This document shows positions 16,737 through 23,737 of a stretch of 64,000 nt of DNA, one piece after another (the first letter of the stretch is position 1; each line of letters opens with the position of its first letter). The notes beneath the pieces were generated by a model. The model was not told where the DNA came from and did no database searches. It was given only the letters and a program-made list of their open reading frames with translations. The position numbers were made by a program, and so were the translations under genes. Location of the stretch: contig JBBQZU010000007.1 in the NCBI GenBank assembly GCA_038207425.1, positions 75,190-139,189 on the forward strand, in the 5' to 3' direction. Source of the stretch: JBBQZU01 sp038207425 (GTDB lineage: Bacteria > Bacteroidota > Bacteroidia > Flavobacteriales_D > Cryomorphaceae).

Positions 16737-17180
16737 TTATTTGTCGTTATCTCTTACGAGATCAGCAATTGATGTACCCAAAGACTTCATGTCTCGGTTG
16801 AATTCTGTTTTGAAATTCTCCCAGCCTTCTTTGCTTTCATCTTTATAATCATCCAGCTTCTTTTTGAGCTCGTCATTCTTCTGTTCAAGGTTGTCAATGG
16901 AGCGATTGTAAGCATCTGCTGCGCTGTCGCCTGCTTTGAAAGATTTTTTCTTTAAATCTTTGATTGACTTTTCATTCTCATCTATGATTCGCTTTGTCTC
17001 TCTTCGAAAACTTTCTACTTCCCTCTTGTATTGAAGCTCAGCTTCGGCGAGATTCTCATCAGCGTTCTGGGTGTCATCCTGCGCGTTATTTGAGCGGTCG
17101 GTCGTTGATGTGGTGCAAGACACTATCGTACCAAACCCTAGGAGTAACACAGTCATTATCTTAATCGGTGCATTTTTCAT
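16737..17180 (-). CDS. Coiled-coil lipoprotein, possible stress protein
   Basis: The 147-residue product has a lipoprotein signal with Cys22 (TIVSCTT). A polar Asn/Asp linker follows. From residue 45 it is a highly charged helix rich in Lys and Glu (ETKRIIDENEKSIKDLKKKS), predicted to form a coiled coil, ending in a short helix LGTSIADLVRD. Similar lipoproteins are found beside small membrane proteins in Bacteroidota stress clusters, but I cannot give a function. A perfect -7 element (17221-17228) and an 11-bp inverted repeat (17251-17279) lie upstream. Confidence 0.75.
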   Translation of the reverse strand: MKNAPIKIMTVLLLGFGTIVSCTTSTTDRSNNAQDDTQNADENLAEAELQYKREVESFRRETKRIIDENEKSIKDLKKKSFKAGDSAADAYNRSIDNLEQKNDELKKKLDDYKDESKEGWENFKTEFNRDMKSLGTSIADLVRDNDK

Positions 17181-17220
17181 TTTAAGTGTTTAAGTTTACA
17201 AGCTATTGTTTTTCACTTGT

Positions 17221-17228
17221 CAAAGGTA
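17221..17228 (-). promoter_or_regulatory. -7 promoter element of the lipoprotein gene
   Basis: On the minus strand TACCTTTG matches TAnnTTTG exactly, 41 bases before the lipoprotein start. No -33 TTG is at the standard spacing, which fits an activator-dependent promoter. Confidence 0.5.
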
Positions 17229-17250
17229 AATTCGCATGCAACGGGATATT

Positions 17251-17279
17251 TTATACAATTGTGAAGATCAATTGTATAA
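17251..17279. promoter_or_regulatory. 11-bp inverted repeat, candidate activator site
   Basis: TTATACAATTG (17251-17261) and CAATTGTATAA (17269-17279) are perfect inverted copies with a 7-base spacer. The centre lies about 50 bases upstream of the predicted transcription start of the lipoprotein gene. That is the usual position for an activator dimer. No T run or nearby gene end makes a terminator likely. Confidence 0.55.
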
Positions 17280-17367
17280 TTATGGGCTATAAAACCCGAT
17301 CCCGAATTACATACAGAATAAACTTGCTGATACGGCGCGCAAGGCGGGAAGCCAAAAGTATCCGACT

Positions 17368-17949
17368 TTAATGAGAATTCAAGATGCTGAGATCTTCGAG
17401 CGCAATTCGCATTTTATGTTTCTTCAATTGTTTAAAATAACTCGGCGTTAAACCAGTCACTTTCTTGAACTGACTTGATAGGTGCGCTACACTTGTATAG
17501 TGAAGTTTATATGAAATTTCGGTGAGGCTCAGCTCATCGTATAACAGCAACTCCTTTACCCGTTCTATTTTGTGGGCAATTATATAATGTTCAATTGTTA
17601 AACCCGTTACGTCTGAAAAAACATTGGCGAGATAGGTGTAATTATAATCCAGTTTTTCAGCAAGGTAATCTGAGAAATTAATTCTAAGTTCATTTTCCGA
17701 ATAATGAATCAATTCAGTGATAATATTTTTGATTTTCTCAATAAGGATTGCTTTTTTGCTTTCCATCAACTCAAGTCCGGATTTTTTGAGATTTCCCGTC
17801 AATATTATTAATTGCTCTATAGTAAGGTCCTGATTTGTTTCGGCCATACCAAGATCAACACTGAGGCAGATAATGTTCAACTTAAGTAGTTCAGCTCTAA
17901 CCACCATCTTACAACGTTGACTCACCATATATTTAATATACAATTTCAT
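17368..17949 (-). CDS. AraC-type transcriptional regulator with HMA-like N-terminus
   Basis: The 193-residue protein has a short N-terminal beta-alpha-beta region (1-75) and a C-terminal AraC double helix-turn-helix (about 85-185). The latter includes YTYLANVFSDVTGLTIEHYI, LTEISYKLHYTSVAHLSSQF and GLTPSYFKQLK. The start, MKLYIKYMVSQRCKM, resembles a Bacteroidota family in which this region reads MVCxRC, like a metal-binding HMA loop. Here the first Cys is Ser. It lies upstream of the lipoprotein and Lmo0937-type genes on the same strand and may control them through the inverted repeat at 17251. It has its own promoter at 17984-18012. Confidence 0.82.
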   Translation of the reverse strand: MKLYIKYMVSQRCKMVVRAELLKLNIICLSVDLGMAETNQDLTIEQLIILTGNLKKSGLELMESKKAILIEKIKNIITELIHYSENELRINFSDYLAEKLDYNYTYLANVFSDVTGLTIEHYIIAHKIERVKELLLYDELSLTEISYKLHYTSVAHLSSQFKKVTGLTPSYFKQLKKHKMRIALEDLSILNSH

Positions 17950-17983
17950 TCAGTGAGCGGCTAATGCTAAGTTTGATTTCGCT

Positions 17984-18012
17984 CAAAGGTAATAATATAT
18001 CTGCGTGATCAA
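17984..18012 (-). promoter_or_regulatory. Promoter of the AraC-type regulator gene
   Basis: On the minus strand TTG (18012-18010), an 18-base spacer and TACCTTTG (17991-17984) match the Bacteroidota -33/-7 pattern. The start codon is 35 bases downstream of the -7 element. Confidence 0.6.
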
Positions 18013-18027
18013 TGCTGACAGCTACTA

Positions 18028-18059
18028 TTGCTTCTACCTCCACACTTTTTGTAACTTCG
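18028..18059 (+). promoter_or_regulatory. Promoter of the paa operon
   Basis: TTG (18028-18030), a 21-base spacer and TAACTTCG (18052-18059) fit the Bacteroidota pattern. It lies 20 bases before the paaG ATG and overlaps the divergent promoter region of the AraC-type regulator. Confidence 0.6.
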
Positions 18060-18078
18060 CCCCCATCACTATTTGTTT

Positions 18079-18855
18079 ATGAGTACAGTAAAATTTGAAG
18101 TGGCAGGCGCGGTAGCCACAATCACCCTAAGCAGACCTCAGGTATTTAATAGCTTCAACCGCGAAATGGCGCTTGCCTTTCAGTGCGTCTTAGACGAGTG
18201 TCAGAAAAGAGAGGATATACGTTGCGTAGTAATTACGGGCGAGGGAAAAGCATTCTGTGCAGGTCAAGACCTTCAGGAAGTAACCGATCCGGATGGTCCA
18301 TTGCTCAATACCATTGTGCGCGACCATTACAACCCAATTATCGAAAAGATACGTGGGTTGAACAAACCGGTAATTGCAGCAGTAAACGGAGTAGCCGCGG
18401 GTGCCGGCGCGAACATTGCTCTTTGTTGCGATATTGTTGTAGCTACCGAATCGGCATCTTTTATACAGGCTTTCAGCAAAATAGGATTGATTCCCGATAG
18501 CGGCGGAACTTTCTTCATGCCGCGCCTTATTGGCTTTCAAAAGGCATCAGCACTCATTATGCTCGGCGACAAAATATCAGCCGCTCAGTCAGAGTCGCTC
18601 GGAATGATCTACAAATCAGTAGCCGATGGAGATTTTACTTTAGAGATAAAAACATTGGCCGAAAGACTGGCAAGTATGCCGACTTTAGGACTGGCCTACA
18701 CCAAAAAGGCGTTGAACGAATCAATGCAAAACAATCTGCAGGAACAACTGGCACTGGAAGAAGTGTTGCAAACCAAAGCCGGAACTACAAACGATTACAA
18801 TGAAGGAGTTGCAGCGTTTCTCGAAAAGAGAAAACCCAACTTCAAAGGAAAATAA
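18079..18855 (+). CDS. paaG: 1,2-epoxyphenylacetyl-CoA isomerase (enoyl-CoA hydratase family)
   Basis: The 258-residue crotonase-fold protein resembles PaaG closely in visible motifs: FCAGQDLQEV, VNGVAAGAGANIAL (oxyanion hole) and FSKIGLIPDSGGTFF, which carries the PaaG-type Asp instead of the usual hydratase Glu. PaaG isomerises ring-1,2-epoxyphenylacetyl-CoA to oxepin-CoA in phenylacetate breakdown. The ATG at 18079 is preferred to a TTG two codons earlier. The next gene begins two bases after its stop, so this is the head of a tight operon. Confidence 0.85.
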   Translation: MSTVKFEVAGAVATITLSRPQVFNSFNREMALAFQCVLDECQKREDIRCVVITGEGKAFCAGQDLQEVTDPDGPLLNTIVRDHYNPIIEKIRGLNKPVIAAVNGVAAGAGANIALCCDIVVATESASFIQAFSKIGLIPDSGGTFFMPRLIGFQKASALIMLGDKISAAQSESLGMIYKSVADGDFTLEIKTLAERLASMPTLGLAYTKKALNESMQNNLQEQLALEEVLQTKAGTTNDYNEGVAAFLEKRKPNFKGK

Positions 18856-18857
18856 AT

Positions 18858-20054
18858 ATGAAAAGACTCAATAAAGATTCCAAAATAGCTGTAATAGGCA
18901 GCGGTGCAATGGGTAGCGGCATTGCACAGGTAGCTGCTACCGCCGGACACAAGGTCTGTCTCTACGACAACAACCGCGAAGCGCTGGAAAGAACCCTATC
19001 ATCCATGTCGAAAATATTGGACCGACAAGTGGAAAAGGGGAAAATGACATCTGAAGCCGTCAGCGACATCATGGCCAATATTATACCATGTTATAGCTTG
19101 GAGCAAATCACCGAAGCCGACCTCGTGATAGAAGCCATCGTTGAAGACCTTTCGGTGAAAACCAACCTTTTCAGCCATCTCGAAATCATTGTAGACGAGG
19201 ATACTATCCTTGCTACCAACACATCATCCTTGAGCGTAGCAAGTATATGCGCAGCCTGCACAAAACCGCAGAGAGTAATAGGTATTCACTTCTTCAACCC
19301 CGCCCCTCTTATGCCGCTGGTGGAAATAATTGCCGCGGTGCAAACCGATGGAGACACGCTGGTAGAAGCACGCAACCTGATTGATAGCTGGGGCAAAACG
19401 ACTGTAACCTGCAAGGATACACCCGGCTTTATAGTGAACCGTGTGGCGCGTCCATTTTACGGCGAAGCCCTGAGAATGTATGAAGAAGGTATTGCCGACT
19501 TTGCAACAATAGACTGGGCGGTAAAGGAAATTGGGAAGTTCCGCATGGGCCCCTTTGAATTGATGGATTATATAGGCAACGATATCAACTACGCCGTTAC
19601 AGAAACTGTTTTCAAGGAATTTTACTTCGATCAACGATACCGGCCTTCATTCACCCAAAAACGCATGGTGGAAGCAGGTTGGCTTGGTCGCAAATCGGGC
19701 CGCGGATACTACGACTACAGCGAAAATTCAAAAACACCGCAACCGACCAAAGATTTTGTGTTGGGACAAGCGATTGTAAACCGGATGCTCGTAATGCTTA
19801 TCAACGAAGCAGTCGATGCGCTCTACCTGAACATTTCAACACGAGATGGAATAGAACTCGCTATGACACGTGGAGTGAATTACCCTAAAGGTTTGCTACA
19901 TTGGGCCGATGAGCTCGGAGTAGGTGTGGTACTTCGCGACGTCGAAGCGCTCCAGCACCACTATGGCGAAGACCGTTACCGCCCTAGCTCACTGCTGCGT
20001 AAAATGGCTCAGGAAGGACTTAAATTCTTTCCTGATAAAATTTATGAAAACTAA
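18858..20054 (+). CDS. paaH: 3-hydroxyacyl-CoA dehydrogenase (3-hydroxyadipyl-CoA dehydrogenase)
   Basis: The 398-residue protein has an N-terminal NAD-binding domain with IGSGAMGSGIAQ at residues 12-23. The catalytic His region is GIHFFNPAPLMPLVEI, then KDTPGFIVNRVARPF. Two C-terminal helical domains follow, as in PaaH and other 3-hydroxyacyl-CoA dehydrogenases with duplicated C-termini. It oxidises (S)-3-hydroxyadipyl-CoA to 3-oxoadipyl-CoA. The second domain ends with HHYGEDRYRPSSLLRKM, as expected. Its stop overlaps the start of paaI. Confidence 0.88.
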   Translation: MKRLNKDSKIAVIGSGAMGSGIAQVAATAGHKVCLYDNNREALERTLSSMSKILDRQVEKGKMTSEAVSDIMANIIPCYSLEQITEADLVIEAIVEDLSVKTNLFSHLEIIVDEDTILATNTSSLSVASICAACTKPQRVIGIHFFNPAPLMPLVEIIAAVQTDGDTLVEARNLIDSWGKTTVTCKDTPGFIVNRVARPFYGEALRMYEEGIADFATIDWAVKEIGKFRMGPFELMDYIGNDINYAVTETVFKEFYFDQRYRPSFTQKRMVEAGWLGRKSGRGYYDYSENSKTPQPTKDFVLGQAIVNRMLVMLINEAVDALYLNISTRDGIELAMTRGVNYPKGLLHWADELGVGVVLRDVEALQHHYGEDRYRPSSLLRKMAQEGLKFFPDKIYEN

Positions 20055-20494
20055 TGGGCACTGCCGAAGATCAACTGCCTTCTGCATCTTCCATAGTTGG
20101 CAGAATGATGGAACAGGACTTATTCAGCCAATGGCTAGGCATAGAGGTGCTGAAAACAGAGAAAGGATATTGTAAACTTCGTATGACCGTAAGACCCGAC
20201 ATGGTGAATGGTTTCGGCATAGCCCATGGTGGCATTGCCTTCAGCCTTGCCGACAGCGCCCTCGCCTTTGCGGCAAATGGACATGGCAGAATTTCGGTAA
20301 GCACCCATACAAGTATTTCACACTTCGAACAACTCAAACCCGGCGATGTGGTGCATGCCGAAGCCCGGCAATCGCACCTTGGAGATAAAATTGCCCATTA
20401 TTCGGTTACGCTTACCAATGAATCGGGTGCAATAGTAGCATCATTTACTGGAAGCGTATATCGTACTTCACAACCTTGGAAACTGATATCATGA
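20054..20494 (+). CDS. paaI: Hydroxyphenylacetyl-CoA thioesterase PaaI
   Basis: The 146-residue product is a single hotdog domain with the PaaI signature NGFGIAHGGIAFSLADSALA, where the Asp in the helix is catalytic. PaaI thioesterases free CoA from ring-hydroxylated phenylacetyl-CoA dead-end products and so protect the CoA pool. The gene overlaps paaH by one base and paaJ by four (ATGA), showing translational coupling. Confidence 0.9.
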   Translation: MGTAEDQLPSASSIVGRMMEQDLFSQWLGIEVLKTEKGYCKLRMTVRPDMVNGFGIAHGGIAFSLADSALAFAANGHGRISVSTHTSISHFEQLKPGDVVHAEARQSHLGDKIAHYSVTLTNESGAIVASFTGSVYRTSQPWKLIS

Positions 20495-21702
20495 AAGAAG
20501 CTTTTATAGTGGGCGGTGTGCGCACACCTATTGGAAATTTTGGCGGAAGCCTGAGCAGCGTGCGCGCCGACGATCTGGCTGCCCACGTGCTGCGTGCGCT
20601 TCTGGAAAAATACCCGTCGGTATCAGCCGATGGTATTGACGATGTAATAATGGGTTGTGCCAACCAGGCCGGTGAAGACAACCGCAATGTAGCCCGCATG
20701 GCTCTGCTGCTTGCCGGTATACCCTACACTGTGCCCGGTGAAACGGTGAACAGGCTCTGCGCTTCGGGAATGAGCGCCGTGGTGCACGCATCGCGCGCCA
20801 TACGTTCAGGCGAAGGCAATCTCTTTATAGCCGGAGGCGTGGAGCATATGACGCGCGGTCCCTGGGTTATTTCCAAAGCATCTACCCCTTTCGGTCGAGA
20901 TAGCGAAATGTATGACAGCAGCTTCGGGTGGAGGTTTATAAATCCCATGATGAAAGAAATTTATGGCACCGATGCCATGGGCGAAACCGCTGAAAACCTT
21001 GTAGATATTCACAATATTTCACGCGAAGACCAAGATGCCTTTTCTTACAACTCGCAAATGAAAGCAGCAGCGGCCCAAAAAAGCGGTAGGCATGCCATGG
21101 AAATTGCTGCCGTAAAGATTCCCCAGCGCAAGGGCCAGCCATTAATCTTTGAGCATGACGAATTTGTAAAACCCGGAAGCAGCGTGGCAACACTTGCTTC
21201 ATTACGCTCAGCTTTTCGCAAAAACGGCAGTGTTACAGCAGGCAATTCATCCGGATTGAACGATGGTGCTGCCGCCTTGCTGATTGCGTCAGACGCTGGC
21301 CTTTCGGCAAATGGACTCACACCCTTGGCACGCATAGTGAGCAGTGCAGTAACCGGAGTAGAACCGAGAATTATGGGTATTGGTCCCGTAACTGCTACCC
21401 GGCTTGCACTTGAACGTGCCGGCCTGAGCCTTGATCAAATGGATGTAATTGAGCTCAATGAAGCATTTGCAGCGCAAAGTCTTGCAGTTATCCGATCGTT
21501 GGGCCTTAACGACAATGACCAGCGTGTAAATCCCAATGGTGGCGCAATAGCCCTAGGGCATCCGCTGGGCATGAGCGGTGCGAGATTAATTAATACCGCC
21601 GCATTGGAACTTAGCTTGCGCAAAAAGCGCTACGCCCTTTGCACCATATGTATAGGCGTAGGACAAGGGTGTGCAGTGATAATCGAGAACACGAATATTT
21701 AG
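20491..21702 (+). CDS. paaJ: 3-oxoadipyl-CoA thiolase
   Basis: The 403-residue protein has all thiolase landmarks. The nucleophilic Cys is in NRLCASGMSAV, NEAFAAQ follows, then the catalytic His in GHPLGMSGAR and the second Cys in CIGVGQGCAVI. It splits 3-oxoadipyl-CoA into acetyl-CoA and succinyl-CoA, and PaaJ also acts on the earlier ring-opened intermediate. The ATG at 20491 overlaps the paaI stop. Operon position and length fit PaaJ rather than a general acetyl-CoA acetyltransferase. Confidence 0.9.
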   Translation: MKEAFIVGGVRTPIGNFGGSLSSVRADDLAAHVLRALLEKYPSVSADGIDDVIMGCANQAGEDNRNVARMALLLAGIPYTVPGETVNRLCASGMSAVVHASRAIRSGEGNLFIAGGVEHMTRGPWVISKASTPFGRDSEMYDSSFGWRFINPMMKEIYGTDAMGETAENLVDIHNISREDQDAFSYNSQMKAAAAQKSGRHAMEIAAVKIPQRKGQPLIFEHDEFVKPGSSVATLASLRSAFRKNGSVTAGNSSGLNDGAAALLIASDAGLSANGLTPLARIVSSAVTGVEPRIMGIGPVTATRLALERAGLSLDQMDVIELNEAFAAQSLAVIRSLGLNDNDQRVNPNGGAIALGHPLGMSGARLINTAALELSLRKKRYALCTICIGVGQGCAVIIENTNI

Positions 21703-21704
21703 GT

Positions 21705-22298
21705 ATGGCTAATATTTTTGAATACCAAGGTTTTAAACCTGTTGTGCACCCAACTGCCTTTGTGCATCCAAACGCCACTGTAACCGGCAACGTAATCATA
21801 GGCAAGGATGTATACATAGGTCCGGGAGCTGCTATACGCGGCGACTGGGGTCGAATTGAGATTGGCGATGGCTGCAATGTCCAGGAGAATTGTACGATCC
21901 ATATGTTTCCCGGCAAAACGGTAATTCTTGAACCATCGGCCCATGTGGGCCACGGTGCCATAATACACGGTGCGCACCTTGGCCGCAACTGCCTAATAGG
22001 CATGAATGCCGTAATAATGGATGACGTACAAATAGGCCCGGAAAGCATTATAGGCGCACTTACATTCGTGCCGGCTGAAACCGTAATACCGCCGCGTAGC
22101 CTTGTAGTGGGCAATCCGGCAAAAGTGATCAGACAAGTGAGCGATGACATGATAGAATGGAAAACGAAAGGCACTGCTCTGTATCAATCACTGCCGGCAG
22201 AATGCCGTGACAGCCTTTGCCCATGTGCACCACTCGAAGCGGAAGAACCCAACCGGCCACGCCAAGAAAGCCTATATGATACCTGGGGCAAATCTTAA
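21705..22298 (+). CDS. paaY: PaaY-type hexapeptide-repeat thioesterase
   Basis: The 197-residue protein is a left-handed beta-helix of the gamma-carbonic-anhydrase type. It shows hexapeptide repeats (VTGNVIIGKDVYIGPGAAIRG) and metal-site histidines in HMFPGKT and HVGHGAIIHGAHLG. PaaY is a thioesterase helper of phenylacetate breakdown. The ATG at 21705 lies two bases after the paaJ stop. The gap 22299-22431 after it holds a T-rich stretch but no clear hairpin. Confidence 0.85.
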   Translation: MANIFEYQGFKPVVHPTAFVHPNATVTGNVIIGKDVYIGPGAAIRGDWGRIEIGDGCNVQENCTIHMFPGKTVILEPSAHVGHGAIIHGAHLGRNCLIGMNAVIMDDVQIGPESIIGALTFVPAETVIPPRSLVVGNPAKVIRQVSDDMIEWKTKGTALYQSLPAECRDSLCPCAPLEAEEPNRPRQESLYDTWGKS

Positions 22299-22431
22299 TT
22301 CCATCCTTAATTCCTCTTTGTTTTTTGTTCTCAAACCATCCGAATCAAAACCAAATTAGTAATTTTTTATTCGAAGGTAGACTGGTAGAAATGTATACCA
22401 TATTTAACCAAGTGCTTATGAAGTTCAACCT

Positions 22432-22863
22432 ATGAATCCTATTTTAAGAAACATCCTCGCCGTACTAGCCGGTTTAATTATTGGAAATTTGGTAAACATG
22501 GGCCTTATTCTGACAAGCGGTTCAGTAATTGCTCCACCTGAAGGTGCCGACGTATCTACGATGGAAGGTCTCGCTGCTTCAATGCATCTATTTCAACCCA
22601 AGCACTTTCTGATGCCATTTCTTGCCCATGCACCCGGCACACTCGCGGGCGCTTTTGTTGCCGCTAAAATTGCGGTATCAAATAAAATGAAACCCGCATT
22701 TGTAATAGGATTTTTTTTCCTTCTTGGATGAATCGCTGCGGTGATGATGGTCCCTGAGCCACTATGGTATGACGTAATTGACCTTGCCTTGGCTTATATA
22801 CCAATGGCTTATATTGGAGGCAAACCCGCTGTACGGAATAAAGAAATTATGCCGGTTACCTAG
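22432..22863 (+). pseudogene. Small membrane protein gene interrupted by an in-frame TGA
   Basis: The frame starts at ATG 22432 and encodes three hydrophobic segments (NILAVLAGLIIGNLVNMGLI, FLAHAPGTLAGAFVAAKIAV, AFVIGFFFLLG). It meets TGA at 22729-22731, then continues in the same frame with IAAVMMVPEPLWYDVIDLAL and AYIPMAYIGGKPA to TAG at 22861-22863. The fourth helix and the conserved-looking AYIPMAYIGG lie after the stop. A change of GGA to TGA would explain it (LGGIAAV). It may be a recent pseudogene or a sequencing error. The 3' end overlaps the convergent DUF2461 gene by eight bases. Confidence 0.7.
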
Positions 22864-23542
22864 CCGTTCCAAGCGCCTTTTGCAGAAAACCGTTAAACTG
22901 CCTTGCTGCGGCATAACGCTCCATTACGAGCTCCAACAATTTGGGTGAAGTAACCAAATAGGCCGGAAGCTCGCTGTCATAATAAAACTGCTTTTGCAGA
23001 AGCACAGGGTATTTCTGCGCAAGCTCATTGAGTTTTTTATCTGTAATCCGTTTTTGCGATTCGCCTTTTAATCCCCCAGTAGTTTTCACAAATTCTGGAT
23101 CTGAAATAATCTTTTGCCATTCCTTCATATTGCTTGCCATATAGGTGCGCAGGTTATGTAGATGCTCTCTTTCCGGCGAGTAGGCCCCACCTGCTATCAT
23201 TACCTTTTCGGGCCCAACCTCAAAATATATTCCGGGGTGAGTAATATCGTTTTTTGACGACGCAGTTACATGCGCTGACCTGTTCAATTTATATGGACTC
23301 TTGTCTTTCGCGAATCTTACATCGCGGTTGATTCGGAAAATGGCATCGCCCGAGCGCATGCTGATTGTGGGGTCTTGTAATTTAACCGTATCAATTACAG
23401 CCTGCACAAATGCTTCAAATGGTTTTTTGATAGAAGCTTCATATCTCTTGCGGTTTACATCAAACCAATCTTTGTGATTATTTGCCGCAAGGTCTATAAA
23501 AAACTGATTAAAATCGGGTGTGAAGAAAGGTGTTGATTTCAT
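22856..23542 (-). CDS. DUF2461 family protein
   Basis: The 228-residue protein matches the DUF2461 family throughout. It begins with FFTPDFNQFFIDLAANNHKD and WFDVNRKRYE. The core FRINRDVRFAKDKSPYK follows, then GIYFEVGPEKVMIAGGAY. The family is widespread and has no known reaction. The conserved Arg, Lys and Asp residues of the core suggest binding of a phosphate or nucleic acid, which is my inference only. Confidence 0.9.
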   Translation of the reverse strand: MKSTPFFTPDFNQFFIDLAANNHKDWFDVNRKRYEASIKKPFEAFVQAVIDTVKLQDPTISMRSGDAIFRINRDVRFAKDKSPYKLNRSAHVTASSKNDITHPGIYFEVGPEKVMIAGGAYSPEREHLHNLRTYMASNMKEWQKIISDPEFVKTTGGLKGESQKRITDKKLNELAQKYPVLLQKQFYYDSELPAYLVTSPKLLELVMERYAAARQFNGFLQKALGTAR

Positions 23543-23589
23543 AAATATTTGGAATATTGACTGCTGTGATCTCTAGTAATTTCTGAAAA

Positions 23590-23597
23590 CAAATGTA
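23590..23597 (-). promoter_or_regulatory. -7 promoter element of the DUF2461 gene
   Basis: TACATTTG on the minus strand matches TAnnTTTG exactly, 47 bases before the start codon. A -33 element is not clear. Confidence 0.45.
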
Positions 23598-23662
23598 GCA
23601 TGGTCAATTCTAAATCCACGATATAATTCATCATTCCGCATCAAAATACTTCACGAAATACC

Positions 23663-23692
23663 TTGTCAAATTCAATCCTTTGGTTACATTTG
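23663..23692 (+). promoter_or_regulatory. Promoter of the secreted repeat protein gene
   Basis: TTG (23663-23665), a 19-base spacer and TACATTTG (23685-23692) match the Bacteroidota consensus fully. The predicted start is about 40 bases before the ATG at 23738. This supports the chosen start codon over in-frame codons further upstream. Confidence 0.7.
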
Positions 23693-23737
23693 ATTCTCAT
23701 AGTGTACATAACACACCATAATTTAAAACCTTGTTCA

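Noticed and set aside
17186..17371. Plus-strand 61-codon frame between the lipoprotein and AraC-type genes
   Set aside because: Its translation is low-complexity and basic at the end, and the region is explained by a promoter and inverted repeat.
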